This document shows, piece by piece, positions 35,280 to 46,690 of a DNA stretch of 64,000 nucleotides. Position numbers and translations under genes: made by a program. A model generated the notes under the pieces. It saw only the letters and a program-made list of their open reading frames with translations. It searched no databases and was not told where the DNA came from. The DNA comes from Ligula intestinalis. Its lineage: Eukaryota; Platyhelminthes; Cestoda; Diphyllobothriidea; Diphyllobothriidae. The stretch is taken from the NCBI GenBank assembly GCA_036362985.1, contig JAYGXS010000001.1, forward strand, positions 53,120,618 to 53,184,617. Direction: 5' to 3'. Each line of letters begins with the position of its first letter. Position 1 is the first letter of the stretch.

Positions 35280-36250
35280 GATTAACCAAAACTTCGGTTT
35301 GGCAGGGTAATATGCTCCGCATACTTGTGATCAGGCATCCGCCGGTCAACTAAAAATTCAACATTGTATGAGAACCTAGTCCATAGCGTAGTTCTACAGA
35401 ACGGTCAATGGGAAACTACGGTTTGAAGACGTTGGTTAGAACCAGAACTCGAGTGATGGTTGAGCTGTAGTAAATCTTTGTAGTGGGGATTTTGGACCGC
35501 ATGCCATTTAATTCCATGAACCACCATAGGGGCTCACGATGGATGGAATCAAACACTGCGACAAATTCAGCAACTTGGACTGTCACTGGTCGGTGTTAAA
35601 CTTGGCTAACTTCAACAATGCTCCTCAATGTTAATACCTGTTTGCTGCACCCTTGTCCAGTAGGAAACTCGGTTTGATTGGATATTGTCATCGACTCACA
35701 AAGTGAAGTCGTCTGAGATTAATAAAGATGAACGCCGTCGCAGCAATCTCGATGAGGCTTATGTCAGGATAATTCTCGCATTGTCTTCTCTGTGTTTCCG
35801 AAGATGCTCGAGACCATACATGTAGGGCGTCAGTGTCGACACATGACCTGTGGATCTCAGTTGGACTGTTGTCCTCTCAGGGCGTCTTGTGATCCAGCTT
35901 CCGCATTATGTCAACGATTTCTCTCGAGGAGGCTAGGTCACATGACTTTGCATAGACTGGAGAGGGATATAACTCTGTGGTGTAGGAGCGCGAGGACATG
36001 ATGGGGTTAGGCATTGCCTTTCAAGATGTACTCGGATTGTCACCATTAAAGCTGCTTTTAATTTCACTGGCAGTTACTCGACACAGGGGGCCTACTGGTA
36101 AGTGCGCGAATAATGCGATGGGTTTTCTGTTTTCAGGAATAGTTAGGGCCTCCTCTTTGGAGATCGACATTTTTATCCAGGATTTTTGCAGTCATTTTTT
36201 GTTAACTGGTGTCAATATCGAATGTTGTCTTAATGAACCATCGTTTAGAG
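35280..36250 (-). pseudogene. Non-LTR retrotransposon (LINE) reverse transcriptase remnant
   Basis: Minus strand, broken by many shifts and stops. Readable pieces in order: DISLIEIAAT (about 35750, matching the NYRGISLIDVAAK-type RT motif), QTEFPTGQGCSKQVLTLRSI, FVAVFDSIHREPLWWFMELN (the FVDF-AAFDS-HRE motif), TTKIYYSSTITRVLV, and HKYAEHITLPNRSFG where YADDIALL is expected. Order and spacing fit a CR1- or RTE-like LINE. The catalytic aspartates are lost. The upstream endonuclease is not recognised; the 3' end abuts R1 copy c. Confidence 0.8.
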
Positions 36251-36294
36251 GACTTATGTGAACAGTCTGGGCAGACAAATGTTGGACTTTGTAA

Positions 36295-36485
36295 ATTACT
36301 ATACTAGCAGGCTAGGTACTTGCTAAAAGGCCCAGACACGTGTTTTGCCGGTATTTTGCCGCTGCTTGACACAGCTGCTAAGGGTCCGTCTCATCAGTGG
36401 ATCCCCCGTTTTTCCTATCTGCTTTCTGGTTGATAAACTGGTTTAGAAAGTTCAGGTTTTCAATTTCCAGATAAACTAATTTCTG
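36295..36485 (-). repeat. R1 repeat, copy d, minus member
   Basis: Minus-strand copy from the 5' module to TAGTATAGTAATTTAC, head-to-head with the plus member at 36490-36668, so that the pair forms a ~370-bp near-palindrome. Confidence 0.85.
36330..36402 (-). ncRNA. R1 hammerhead ribozyme, copy d minus
   Basis: Minus strand: intact CTGATGA (complement of 36391-36397), stem II GACGG/CCGGC (one mismatch), branched loop GCAGCTG/CAGCGGC, AAAA in place of GAAA, ACACGTGT, cleavage-site C, stem I CCA/TGG. One invariant base (the G of GAAA) separates it from a complete core. Confidence 0.7.
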
Positions 36486-36489
36486 ATAG

Positions 36490-36668
36490 TTGTACATATT
36501 TCTCTGGAGATCAAATTCTTAACTTTCTAAACCGGTATATCAACCAGAAAACAGATAGGAAAAGCCAGACCCCCTCGTATTTGTATCAAGTAGCGGCGTA
36601 ATACCGGCGAAGCACGTGCCTGGGCCTTTTAACAAGTACCTTGGCTGTTATTATGGTAAGTTAAAAAT
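36490..36668 (+). repeat. R1 repeat, copy d, plus member
   Basis: Plus-strand member of the inverted pair: GGTATATCAACCAGAAAACA through TTATTATGGTAAGTTA. The hammerhead region (36563-36626) has lost the CTGATGA half but keeps CCGGC, GAAG and CACGTGCC. Confidence 0.85.
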
Positions 36669-37395
36669 AAATTATCACATCACGTGCCTAACTCATGACC
36701 AACGTTCACAATCTATTCCAATTGTCATCCACTACCCCTTTCCTAGAGCAAGCACTTCTGCGCGCCGATATCGCCACGCGGGTGATAAGTTGTTATTAAA
36801 GGACCTTTATAAATCTTGTCCATGCGTACGGTGTTTATTTTCCCTCCGACTGTACTGCCCCGATGATTAGTTGCTTCAAACATGTGTTTACCGCATTAAT
36901 ATTCCAGAACTTAGTGAACCTGGGGCCATTGTTCACACTTTGGATGTGCACATGCGTTGAAAGGAGGACGGCTGTTCGATTGTGTTCATGTGCTTGATTT
37001 GTCAGCATGATGTCAAGGTAGCAAAATATAATTGCAAATTCCTTTTCTATCTACGAAATGCAAATTTTGTAACAAATTGCTTTCTGAAGTGAAAAACCAA
37101 TTTTGGCATTTCACTTAATTCAGTTTTCAATGGCATACGGGAAGCGGAAGCCCCTCGTAATTAAGATAGAACTACCCTCAATTTCACGACTAGGCTCTTC
37201 TTTAAAAACACACATCAAAGCCTTTAATAAATGTCAGTCTTATCCTAAGCCTAAAGCGTAATCCTAAACTCTCAATAGTTTATCACGCAGGTATCTCTAT
37301 AAGGGGATACTTATCCGTGTTTATTACCACTTTTCGAGAACCGCAAAACAAAATACATTATATTTATTATTCGAATGACCCAATTATGAAACATT
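36669..37395. other. Anonymous sequence
   Basis: Nothing recognised; one 84-aa frame (36616-36870) overlaps the end of R1. Confidence 0.4.
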
Positions 37396-37478
37396 TTTGG
37401 CATAGATGGAAGTCGAACTCACATGACAGGGAAGCGTTTCCACAGCCAAGACTATACCATTGAGCTACCAGGCTTGGG
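37396..37478 (-). repeat. tRNA-derived SINE or tRNA pseudogene (family D)
   Basis: Minus strand: GCCTGGTAGCTCAATGGTAT (A-box), a disordered anticodon region, GAGTTCGACTTCC (B-box), ending ATCTATGCCA. The single copy in the window does not carry the SINE-B or SINE-C tail. Confidence 0.6.
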
Positions 37479-37909
37479 TCGATTTACTCGCCCAATTCTA
37501 CTGTACTTATGGAATCCATCAATACGGATACAGTAAGTTGCCTGCAAGGCCGGTTTCCATCGCAATAATCTAGGATCTACCAGATTGATTAACAGGCTAA
37601 CCTTGGTTGTTAAGGATTTCACAGATTTCAATAATTCGATTGACCCTAGCAAGATGCTCCCGTTTTATTTTTCATGAAAAACCAATGCACGCTTATACCG
37701 AATTTAATTTCGCAGGCCTTAATTCACCTCATAAAATGAGAACGCTTTATATTTAAGGAAGTTTGTCAGCATATAAAATAATAAATGTGTAAAAGGGAGG
37801 GGCTTGTTGATGCACGGAATAATTGGTTTGTTGCCCTGAGCCATCAATATTTTACCAAGGTTTCGTTGTCAGACGTAAGAATAGCAATAAAATGGGAACA
37901 ATTATACTA

Positions 37910-38166
37910 GAGGTACGGCTATCAACTGTCATTGAGGAACGTCTGGGCGTGACTGCATGTCACTGCGCAGGACTGTTTACGCCAGCACCAAATATAAACA
38001 TAGATTGATCGCGATTCCATTCATGGACTAAGCAGCCGTTGAGGTACTCGCCCAAGCCGAAACCAAGACAAGTTAAGAATTGATTGAAGCCTGGCCCACT
38101 GATGCTAAGGCCATTAATCGATTTATCTATTTGTCCCTGGCGTTCAGAGCTTTGCGCTGTTCCATC
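37910..38166 (+). pseudogene. PLE GIY-YIG endonuclease remnant (fifth lineage)
   Basis: Reads EVRLSTVIEERLGV (compare RRLSTRIHEHRLAV), then after shifts and stops FMD, stop, AAVEVLAQAETKTS, stop, ELIEAWPTDAKAINR and FIYLSLAFRALRC. This is the middle and end of a PLE nuclease. No RT or hammerhead is visible nearby. Confidence 0.85.
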
Positions 38167-38199
38167 CGGGCGGGTGTTTACACGTTGGGTCAAAACTTA

Positions 38200-39153
38200 G
38201 AGTTTACATTCTATAATTGTCCTATTTTTGTTGTTTGTTCTACTTCTGACAATGAATTCTTGTAAGAGATTGAAAGTCCACAACACTGAACCAAGTATTC
38301 CGTTGCCTTTGCTTTACCCATGCAAACCCCTTGAACGCGACCTTGCTTATTTATTCATAAATAATAAAGAAGTCAAGCTGGATTTCGCACCGAAAGTGTT
38401 TTAAAAAAGTGCAAGAATATACTTTGCGTGAAAAGCACGACGTAAACCTACATTTTAAAGTTAGGGAATACAATACACGTTGATTAAATGAACGTAAGAG
38501 AACCTTGGCAAATGGAAAACTAAAAATTAAACATCACTTTGTAAATATGCTTCATTTGGCAAATAGTTCACTTGGAATAAAAGAAAATATTGAAAACATT
38601 TTTGTGCCGACAAAACCATTTTTACATTAGGCGATAAATAACAGATTCTGACAGGTTTTATGCCTACAGGCAGTTATCAGAGTTTGGCTTAATATCTAGC
38701 GTCACTTTTTCCCTTGTTTCAAGTCAAGGTAAAGCGCTTGAACTTGAGTGTTATTTTTTGTTAACATGTGTTAATTTGCTTTTACAGGTGGCCATCAAAA
38801 TCACTTGTTCAAAAGGTTGGAGCCATGGGTAATTCGCACATCAATATCTTTTTTTACGATCACTATGCCAAGGCTCATACATTGTTAGTTAAATATAATC
38901 TAAACTCCTATAGAGGATTTCAATGCTTTAAGGCAGGAGCAGTAACCAACTGAGATAGAAGCTGTAATTGCTTGTCTTCAACAAAACGTCTACTTTATAT
39001 AAAAGAATCCATATTAAGCTGCCGTTACATTATTGGCTTCATGCGACGTCTCTATTTATCCTGCAAAGCTCTAGTTTTCCAATATTTTCGAAAGAACACA
39101 AAAGGAAAAATATGGGTAAATTTTTTATGTATAACAATTCTCCGGCAAAAAAT
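38200..39153. other. Region 3' of the GPCR gene
   Basis: AT-rich and anonymous. It should hold the 3' UTR and poly(A) site of the minus-strand GPCR, but I see no AATAAA (TTTATT on the plus strand) close to the stop; one lies about 800 bp away near 38350. Plus-strand frames over 38968-39312 are antisense to the receptor exon. Confidence 0.4.
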
Positions 39154-40047
39154 TCACTGCCTTTGTCTTTGCAAAAAGCAGGTGCGCAATTTACAAAAAT
39201 TTCGAATGTCTTCTCGGAAGTTCGGGTTCATGAAGCAGTAGATGATAGGATTAACAGCATTATTTACATAATAGAGGTAAAATATTGGGAGAAACAAAGT
39301 AATGATTTCTGATGCCATAAGCATTGCTGGAATAAAAGTGAGAATATAAACGATCGCGACCACAAACAGCATGCCCGCCATCTTCATGTTTTGGAAAAGT
39401 GAAGTGTCCTTAAAGGACCTTATAGAGAGACGATGGCTATGCAGCCTCGTTCCAGAAGATCTATGGTCGGCACCCCGGAACCTTTGTTTGTGGCGAACAA
39501 TAGCAGGTTGGGAAGCTATCTGATTGCTATCCTGTTGGGATATAGAAGGGTTTGCTGGTAATGTTTCCACCACTTGATGAGAAAGTTTGTCTTCCTGCTG
39601 CTGGTTGAATCTTACAGAGCAATTGCGATGCAATCGTTCTAGAGGCAAAGGAGACAATGTGTTGACTTCAGCCGGACTGAACTGCCATATTTCGCCGCCT
39701 TGATGTGCACGTTCATTGGAGTTAGTTTCTTCTGTCGCATTCGGAGTCATATTTGCCTCTTCCGCAGTAAAAGAATTTGCACCTTCAGTTACTATAGCAC
39801 TGTTAGCCAAAACTTCATCATTTTTTGAGGCAAATCGCTCCGTTTCTTGGCCCAATTTGTCTTCATTGGATACGGCTACCGTGTTCCCTTTTCCTACACT
39901 GCCACAGTTCACAAAAAAGTTCTTTTCACTATTCGGCGATAATATTGTGTCCTCTGGACTGCCGGGAATAGTGGATGTTGCATAACTTGAATGTCTCTTT
40001 CGATTGAAAAACCGCCTGCCAGTCAGCTTAGCATGCTTCTTTTGCAT
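39154..40047 (-). CDS. Rhodopsin-family GPCR, exon 2 (ICL3, TM6, TM7, C-tail)
   Basis: Encodes 297 residues to a TGA stop. It begins at an acceptor: a T-rich tract ending AAACAG, then ATGCAAAAG, in phase 0 with exon 1. The first ~216 residues are a long hydrophilic third intracellular loop rich in S, T, N and E. TM6 is at residues ~222-246 with LTFIP where most receptors have CWxP, so F replaces the toggle-switch W. TM7 contains NNAVNPIIY (the NPxxY motif), then helix 8 NPNFREDIRNF and a short Cys-containing tail (FCKLRTCF) suited to palmitoylation. In the whole protein P6.50 is residue 465 and NPIIY is 491-495. Confidence 0.9.
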   Translation of the reverse strand: MQKKHAKLTGRRFFNRKRHSSYATSTIPGSPEDTILSPNSEKNFFVNCGSVGKGNTVAVSNEDKLGQETERFASKNDEVLANSAIVTEGANSFTAEEANMTPNATEETNSNERAHQGGEIWQFSPAEVNTLSPLPLERLHRNCSVRFNQQQEDKLSHQVVETLPANPSISQQDSNQIASQPAIVRHKQRFRGADHRSSGTRLHSHRLSIRSFKDTSLFQNMKMAGMLFVVAIVYILTFIPAMLMASEIITLFLPIFYLYYVNNAVNPIIYCFMNPNFREDIRNFCKLRTCFLQRQRQ

Positions 40048-43000
40048 CTGTTTAATTTTAAAGAAAAACGATTTCAAAATTGCATAGGGCGTTGTATAGG
40101 AAATAATGCTTTCTTATGAAGACACCCAAATAATTAAGAATACGTATGTCATTTACGCGCAATACCAAAATGAAAACGTTCCAGATCATTTATTTTACTA
40201 CCGAAAATTATGACAGTTAATAGCTTTGGATATTTAAGAGGAAATTTAGTGGAACAATGCCTATTTAATCGAAAGCATTCGAATCAGGACTGCAATAATA
40301 ACCAATGCCAAAAACTGCAAATAAAAATCGATATTTTCCGGAACACACTGCGATTGGACTAGATTTAACATATGATGAATTTGAAATTCATTTGTTGATG
40401 AAAACTAAAGTGTTTACCAGAAATCAACTTATGCATTACCAACCAAGGAAAACTTTGTTAAAAGGACCCAAACCGCGTTTTTTTCTAAAATCTTAATATT
40501 AAGCCATCAAGTGCAAAAATGCGTTTTACTAGAATGTTCAGCCCTTGTTCCTGTTATATATTTTATACGACATAACATTCGTTTGCTAGAGTTATTTAAA
40601 ATTCGCTTAAATTTTGCAGACAGAAAGCAAACGGCATATACTACTATGAATTCTCAGGCGAATGTTTTTCAATTATTTAACATTAAATTTCTTGTATAAT
40701 ATCACTAGGTTTAATCGAATATTAAATCAAAACCGAAACAAAAATAATGTATCCATCGCTTTACCACATATACATTATTAGTGTCAAAAGACAAGTTTTA
40801 TGGACACACTACATATTATGAGTATACGGGCAATTGATCTTGGATTTACAACACAAATGTTTTTTAACAATAACCCTGAGCCGGGTTTTCCATACTGAAA
40901 ACGTGTTTTGAGTCTGATAGAAGTACAAGTTGTTGGCCTTTTCAAAATGGTCTTTTTGATTGCTAATGAAAATCAAATGTGATTATGGAATAACTGTTTT
41001 TTGAATAAGCATTTTCTGTAACCAAATGATATCGTGCACATATAAACGTTCAGTCAGTGGAGTAAATTGCACTCAGGGGATAAAGATAGCTCGGCACGAA
41101 GAATATTTGTAGTCTGTGACTCTTATAAAGGAACTTTTTGGAAATAAAAAGGAATGATTATCTAACTAGCAAAATGATGATGTAAAACATTTGAAGTCTT
41201 AGCTAAATTTTGTAATTGCCAGCGCAAATGCTCTTCTTCTGCGCTGGGAATGAATGTCGAATAGTCTATTTGTACAAATGCACCCATGCACTTTACCATT
41301 AAAAAGCAGGTTCATCAATTAAATTTTTTGACGGCCAAACTATTTCACAAAATGTAGTTTGATAAAAATTAACCGTACTACGTAAAGCCATGATACATAT
41401 TCATCTTAAACGAACTTAAAAAACCGAAGGAACTTTTCAGGGTTTTTTGTGCATAAAATTAGTCTTCAAAAGAGAGTTGTGAATGTTCAAATTTGGAGTA
41501 TTCAGAAGAAGCAGACAGAGCCTAATAAAGTAGTGGAATGAAAACAAACAGCACAACGCCAAATTCTCCTCTGTAAAGTGTATTTAATAAGAGCCTTAGG
41601 ACGATCGGTGTAGTGGCGGAGGAGTGGTCAAGCACTAAACTAAGATTATCTCTCAAATGAAGGAAGGTCGATCACCGGATTACTCTGTACTGATTACCCC
41701 AAAGGTTTCAATGTATGCGGGGCTTCTTTCATATGAAAGTTGTAAAATTGCATTAAAAATAAAGAATAGTTAACACATTATGGTTCCATACTGGTAGCCT
41801 TTCTTACCTGGCCTATATTATGGCCCAAAATTTAGCAACAAATAAAATTTTAAACGTAACAAAAGCCATAATGAAAATTAGAGCGTATGATGAAGACTGA
41901 TTAGACCGAGTTAATAGCATTTTAAAACAGGCTGAATTATATCTAGTTAATTAGGTCAATTTTAATGTATTAGAGAGAGGGAGAAAAGTCATTGTCTAGT
42001 TTTACTTATGCCATCAGCTGGCATAACTGATTAAGCAAATGATGAAATGAGGACTTCTCATTCTTATGCACTTAAATAATTATGAAATTCGAACTTTTTG
42101 CTCAGCTCTTATAAAACAAACGAGGAAAAAACATCAAAATGTTTGTAATGGGAGACGTTGAGAATCAGCGAGGATAGAGGCGTAAAAGTCTGTCATTGCT
42201 GCAGTGACAGACAGGACTTAAGTTGCGTGACCGTCAGTGTTTTAAAAGAATCATCCTGCTTATGAGATACAATGTATTGTCTGTAAAATAGACTAAACTT
42301 TGACACCAAGATACTTAATTGAAAAAGCTATCAAAAAAATGAAATTCCTTTAAAAAGATAGCTGCATCAATGCATAATTGTACAGTTACATAAGGCGTAT
42401 AGCCCTTCGCAGCCAAATGGGATTTATAATTGGCACAGCGTTAACCGTGTTAAGTGTATTGAGTGTCTCATTGAATGTTTGACAGCCAAATAATTCTCAC
42501 TCACCTAAAGTATTTGCGTACTGCCTACTGTATGATTTATTAGAAAATAATTTTATTTTAGTTATTCTTATGAAAATGGTGCGTATAAACTACATAAAGT
42601 TCTACTACCTTCCGAATCCATTGACCTCGAAGTTTATTTATCAATAATTCCATGACGATTTACTGGACTCTCAAAAATGCTCCGTCTTCTGCAAGCATTC
42701 CAGCAGTGGTTGGAATGCGTCACAGGTATCGATGGAAGCAGTAACCCCACCTTTTTTATTAACATTGCCGCCATTTATTTAAATTATACTTCATAACTGT
42801 GGGAAGTAATGACTCCGGTATAGACAAATATCTTATTAAGGAGCTTGTACGAAAAAAACATTCCATGCATCTCAAAAAATGCATGACTGCAGTCAACTGT
42901 AGAAAAAACTCGTTCCTTAGTTTAAGATTATCAACGTTGCAGAAACATATTTATTCTTACTTGCACCTTATGTCTGTTTTCTTCTTTACCTTGAGAACGG

Positions 43001-46000
43001 AAAAATGTTGCATAAAACCGGCTGAAAACCAGCTGAACGACTATACATAAAAATGCCTTGCTGACTATTAAGAGTGAAGTTTTTATGTCAAAGGAGGTCA
43101 AATCTGGCCACTCACGCAGGAGCTAGCCCCAAAATTGGCAAGCTTATTGTTTGTTTAAAGGGTTTTAAGGACTGCTAATGAACACTTTTCGTGTGATTGC
43201 GGCCCACTGCCTGCGAAAATCGGATATCAACTCAGGCATAAGTCGCGAATCCTTAAATCATTAAAAATAACCAGGCTATGCAGAAGGGCAAATTTCGATG
43301 AAAATGTGCATAGGGTCATTTTTGCCTTAAATGCGAGTGTCTGCCATTTATGGCGAGGCCATCAAATGCCAATTCAATTAACTGTCAGGTAGATAACGCC
43401 TGCCATTTAATTGCTAATTAGAGAGAGATGGCAATTGCAGTGTTCACTTTCGTTGGCAGTAATGCCATTCTACCTGTAATACACTAGCAACTAACAAAGC
43501 ATCTTCGCCCTCTACCATTGTTAATTTAGCCCATTGCAGGTGACAGTAATGGTAAGTGGTTGCTGTGTGCGACTACTAACTAATGGGTTGCGGGGTTGAG
43601 CCGCAGGAAATGCAAAACATAGGGTTGGTTATAGTTGCCTGATAACAGCAAATAGACTCCAAATGGTAATGCCAGCTTCTTTAGCCTTTTGTCGGCAATT
43701 TTATCGCCTCCTGCTTAATGGGCTTCAATCGATAAATTGCACCGGTTTAACAAGATTCGTAGAAAGACCAGTCATTAAAAATCAGACACTCACATTAGGC
43801 ATTTAGTATCCTTTCAGACCCTAGTAACGGTAATCCACCCTAGAATTTAATGACCCTTTGTGTATCTGCTGTCTCATCATATACCCTAGGCACCTTTGCG
43901 ACTCTAGGAATAATCATGTCGCGCCCTATGACGCTGTGGAATACACCAATAAGGTCTGTTATTTTGAAAGTCATTCAATGTTTCTTCAATTTGATGTACG
44001 AAATAACTATTGGTTTCGTATCGTAGGCCACGTCGTTTGAAACACGGGAAAACGTTCAGTTTTTTAGTGAGAAGTATGCTCTACTTAGACAGGAAACGAT
44101 TTGGTCAGACTTTAGATTTTTACGTAAAGAACAGTATGTTTTAATTTCATGTTAAACTTACGAAAGATTGATTATCACTCGCAAACTGGCATTCGATAGG
44201 TCTGTTATTCTGACTACCGTACAGACTAATCTCACGTCACTAAATTCACAGCAGGAGCCTGGATTTTCATAAACTTGTTCACATCGCGTTTACTAGAACT
44301 GTATTGTGAAAAAAACTATTAAAATAGTATGCATGTAATTCATTGATTTTCGTTACCCTTATAAATTCAAACAAATTCTATAACAAATGTGCTGCACAAT
44401 ATTTCTTCTTGTACTCGTTTGCTAGCAAAACATAAACCATCTCAGAATAAGAAATATTTTTTTAAACATAAATGTACGATTCCTTTAACTTTCGAATTTG
44501 AATGTGTAATTTTTCACCAAAAGTGTACACGAAAAACTATTTTAAGGAATGTTTTCTATAAAATTCGTCCCCATTTATAATGGCAGTGAACACTTTTTAT
44601 CATACTGCACACTACTGAAGTGGCCATGTTTTTCAAAATGCACTTTTTGTGAGCGATCTGGAAGAAGCTCGTTAAAAATTTGTCACCTGACCTCAATATA
44701 GTGGTTTGAGATCAACGTGCGTAGTGGTAATTATAAATGCCATTTTGCGAGTGATTATCAAGCCTTTGTAAGTTTGTGCATTCTGCATGAAATTCTGACC
44801 TACTGTATGTTATCCTATGTCATCGATAAACTATGTTTTATTTCAATTGATTAAAATTTGTAAATGACTATCAAACTGATGGAAATCATGGTGATTTGTA
44901 GACCAGAAAGTGAATCCGAGTTTTTTGTTCTTATTGCTAACACTCACTGTTTAAAATTACCGATGCATACGTCGATATACAAGTACAAATGAGCCATAGC
45001 GTTTTTTAGAGAAACTATTAGCATTTTTCTCATGTCAGAAACATTGCGGTTCTCCTTGACTTCCGATTTAAGGTCGTTTTGTTCTTACACAGTACATTTT
45101 TAATCACTTTGTTGACAGTTTTAGCTAGGTATATTCAAAGGTTATAAACCCTAAAATATTACAATTTATCCACGGGCAGTCTACCCGAGCATATTTATTA
45201 TCATTTTAACGGTATGCGCTTAAACATGTCTGAATTATATTGTCACCTCTTTCCGATTGAAACTGGGATTTAAACGGTTGATTTAGGCGTGCTAGGTAGG
45301 AATGAAAGTCACATTTTTATCGTCAATTTTATGCCAAAATGAGTTAAACTATAATCTCTCAATGAAAACAAAACATACTGAAAAAAGTTTGATTTTTATT
45401 ACGGAATATATCCATTGGGAATAAGTAATCTGTGATTCCATATTTACTCAAAACTTTCAAAAGAAAAAGATTTCAGCCACAATGTAACTAATAATCTACC
45501 AAATCAAAATACTGATCCTTTTTTCAGGCTGAAAAACTAAATTGTAATCCTTTAGTATGCTTAAAATAAATAAGCTGTAGGAATTCACAGAAATATAAAT
45601 TGAAAGGTTTTACTCTGTTATTAGTCTGCACATAAAAGTTTTTTTAGTTTGAAAGCTGAAAATATGTATTATTTTCGAATCCCACAGTTACTTTATTTAT
45701 TTAACACATTATTTAAAATGCTGGGTGTCCCTGTTTCTAAAAATATATTGTTAAAACGTTTTGTAAGGCATTTAAGCTCACAACACATTCTTTTCTTTGA
45801 ACAATTAATGGTATTTGCTCATACATTACCAAACCGTAATGAAAACATAGCAGAATTTGAGAAGATGGATGAGAAATGTCTCACCCTAGCAGACAGTTAA
45901 CGATCTAGTCTGATTTTCATGAATTCCTTCGAATTCCTTAAAGTAAGGTTGAATAGTAACGATAAAGGACAGAAGGTGCTGGGCATGGAAAGATACTGAT

Positions 46001-46690
46001 AACATTTTCTGGCCGGCGTTCATTATTATTGATAATTATTTATTTAACATATTCATAAACTTTACAGTGTATGTACAAAAGTTTCATTTAAACATTACTG
46101 TATTAGTCGAGTGAAATTCTGTATTCATACTTAAATGTTTAAACACATTCTGTCCGCTTCATTATCAAGTATAAAGCATTAAAATATAAAATATAAATAT
46201 CCTTCAATATGTCCAACAATACCCCATCTGCCAAGAAGGCCTTTGAACATTTTAATACTTTTTGCGTGCATTTTCTTGCGATATTACCTTTTCGGCGATT
46301 TGAAATGAGATTAAAATTTAAGATATTCCAGTAAATGCAGGTCTTATTAGTGTTTAAACCAACAACATCCAAAGTGTGATATTCAGTTGCAGACAAATGG
46401 TACAGTATGCAATAATTGAAATTTTGACTATTTTTATAAATGCATCTGTTTTTGAGTGATTTATTATGTTTCCGAAAAGGCATTTCTCAAAACTTTGAAA
46501 AATGTCGCACATTAATAATATACTCCGAAACTACAGCAAGTGCCTTGCATTAAAATATTGATGAGGGAAAAAGCAAATCGACTGCTTCTGTCTAGAGCTA
46601 TCTGAAATTATGAAAGTTCTTCTTTATTTACATTTTCAAAAATAGATTTACTGGGATGAAGGTAAAAAGTTATATCAAAAATGATCTCAC
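40048..46690 (-). other. GPCR intron, 6,643 bp
   Basis: Bounded by donor AAG|GTGAG (minus strand, at 46690) and acceptor AAACAG| (at 40048), phase 0. It is AT-rich with no nested gene that I can support; the 114-aa minus frame at 46139-46483 looks like chance. It contains a SINE-C copy (43548-43672) and a 20-bp match to the 31.13-kb hairpin (41665-41684). Confidence 0.85.
43548..43672 (+). repeat. tRNA-derived SINE, family C, copy in the GPCR intron
   Basis: GGTAAGTGGTTGC (A-box-like), GACTACTAACTAA (as in copy 1 at 24.9 kb), GGGGTTGAGCCGC (B-box-like), then GGTTATAGTTGCCTGATAAC, AGCAAATAGACTCC and AAATGGTAATGCC, which align with the family tail. Antisense to the receptor gene. Confidence 0.6.

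Noticed and set aside
37396..37478. Functional tRNA gene on the minus strand
   Set aside because: The A- and B-boxes are fair but the anticodon arm does not fold; treated as a SINE or pseudogene.
38968..39312. Plus-strand frames of 89-114 aa opposite the receptor exon
   Set aside because: Antisense overlap with a clearly coding exon; no independent support.
46139..46483. 114-aa minus-strand frame in the GPCR intron
   Set aside because: Lys/Asn/Tyr-rich as expected for AT-rich noncoding DNA, and it lies between two well defined exons.
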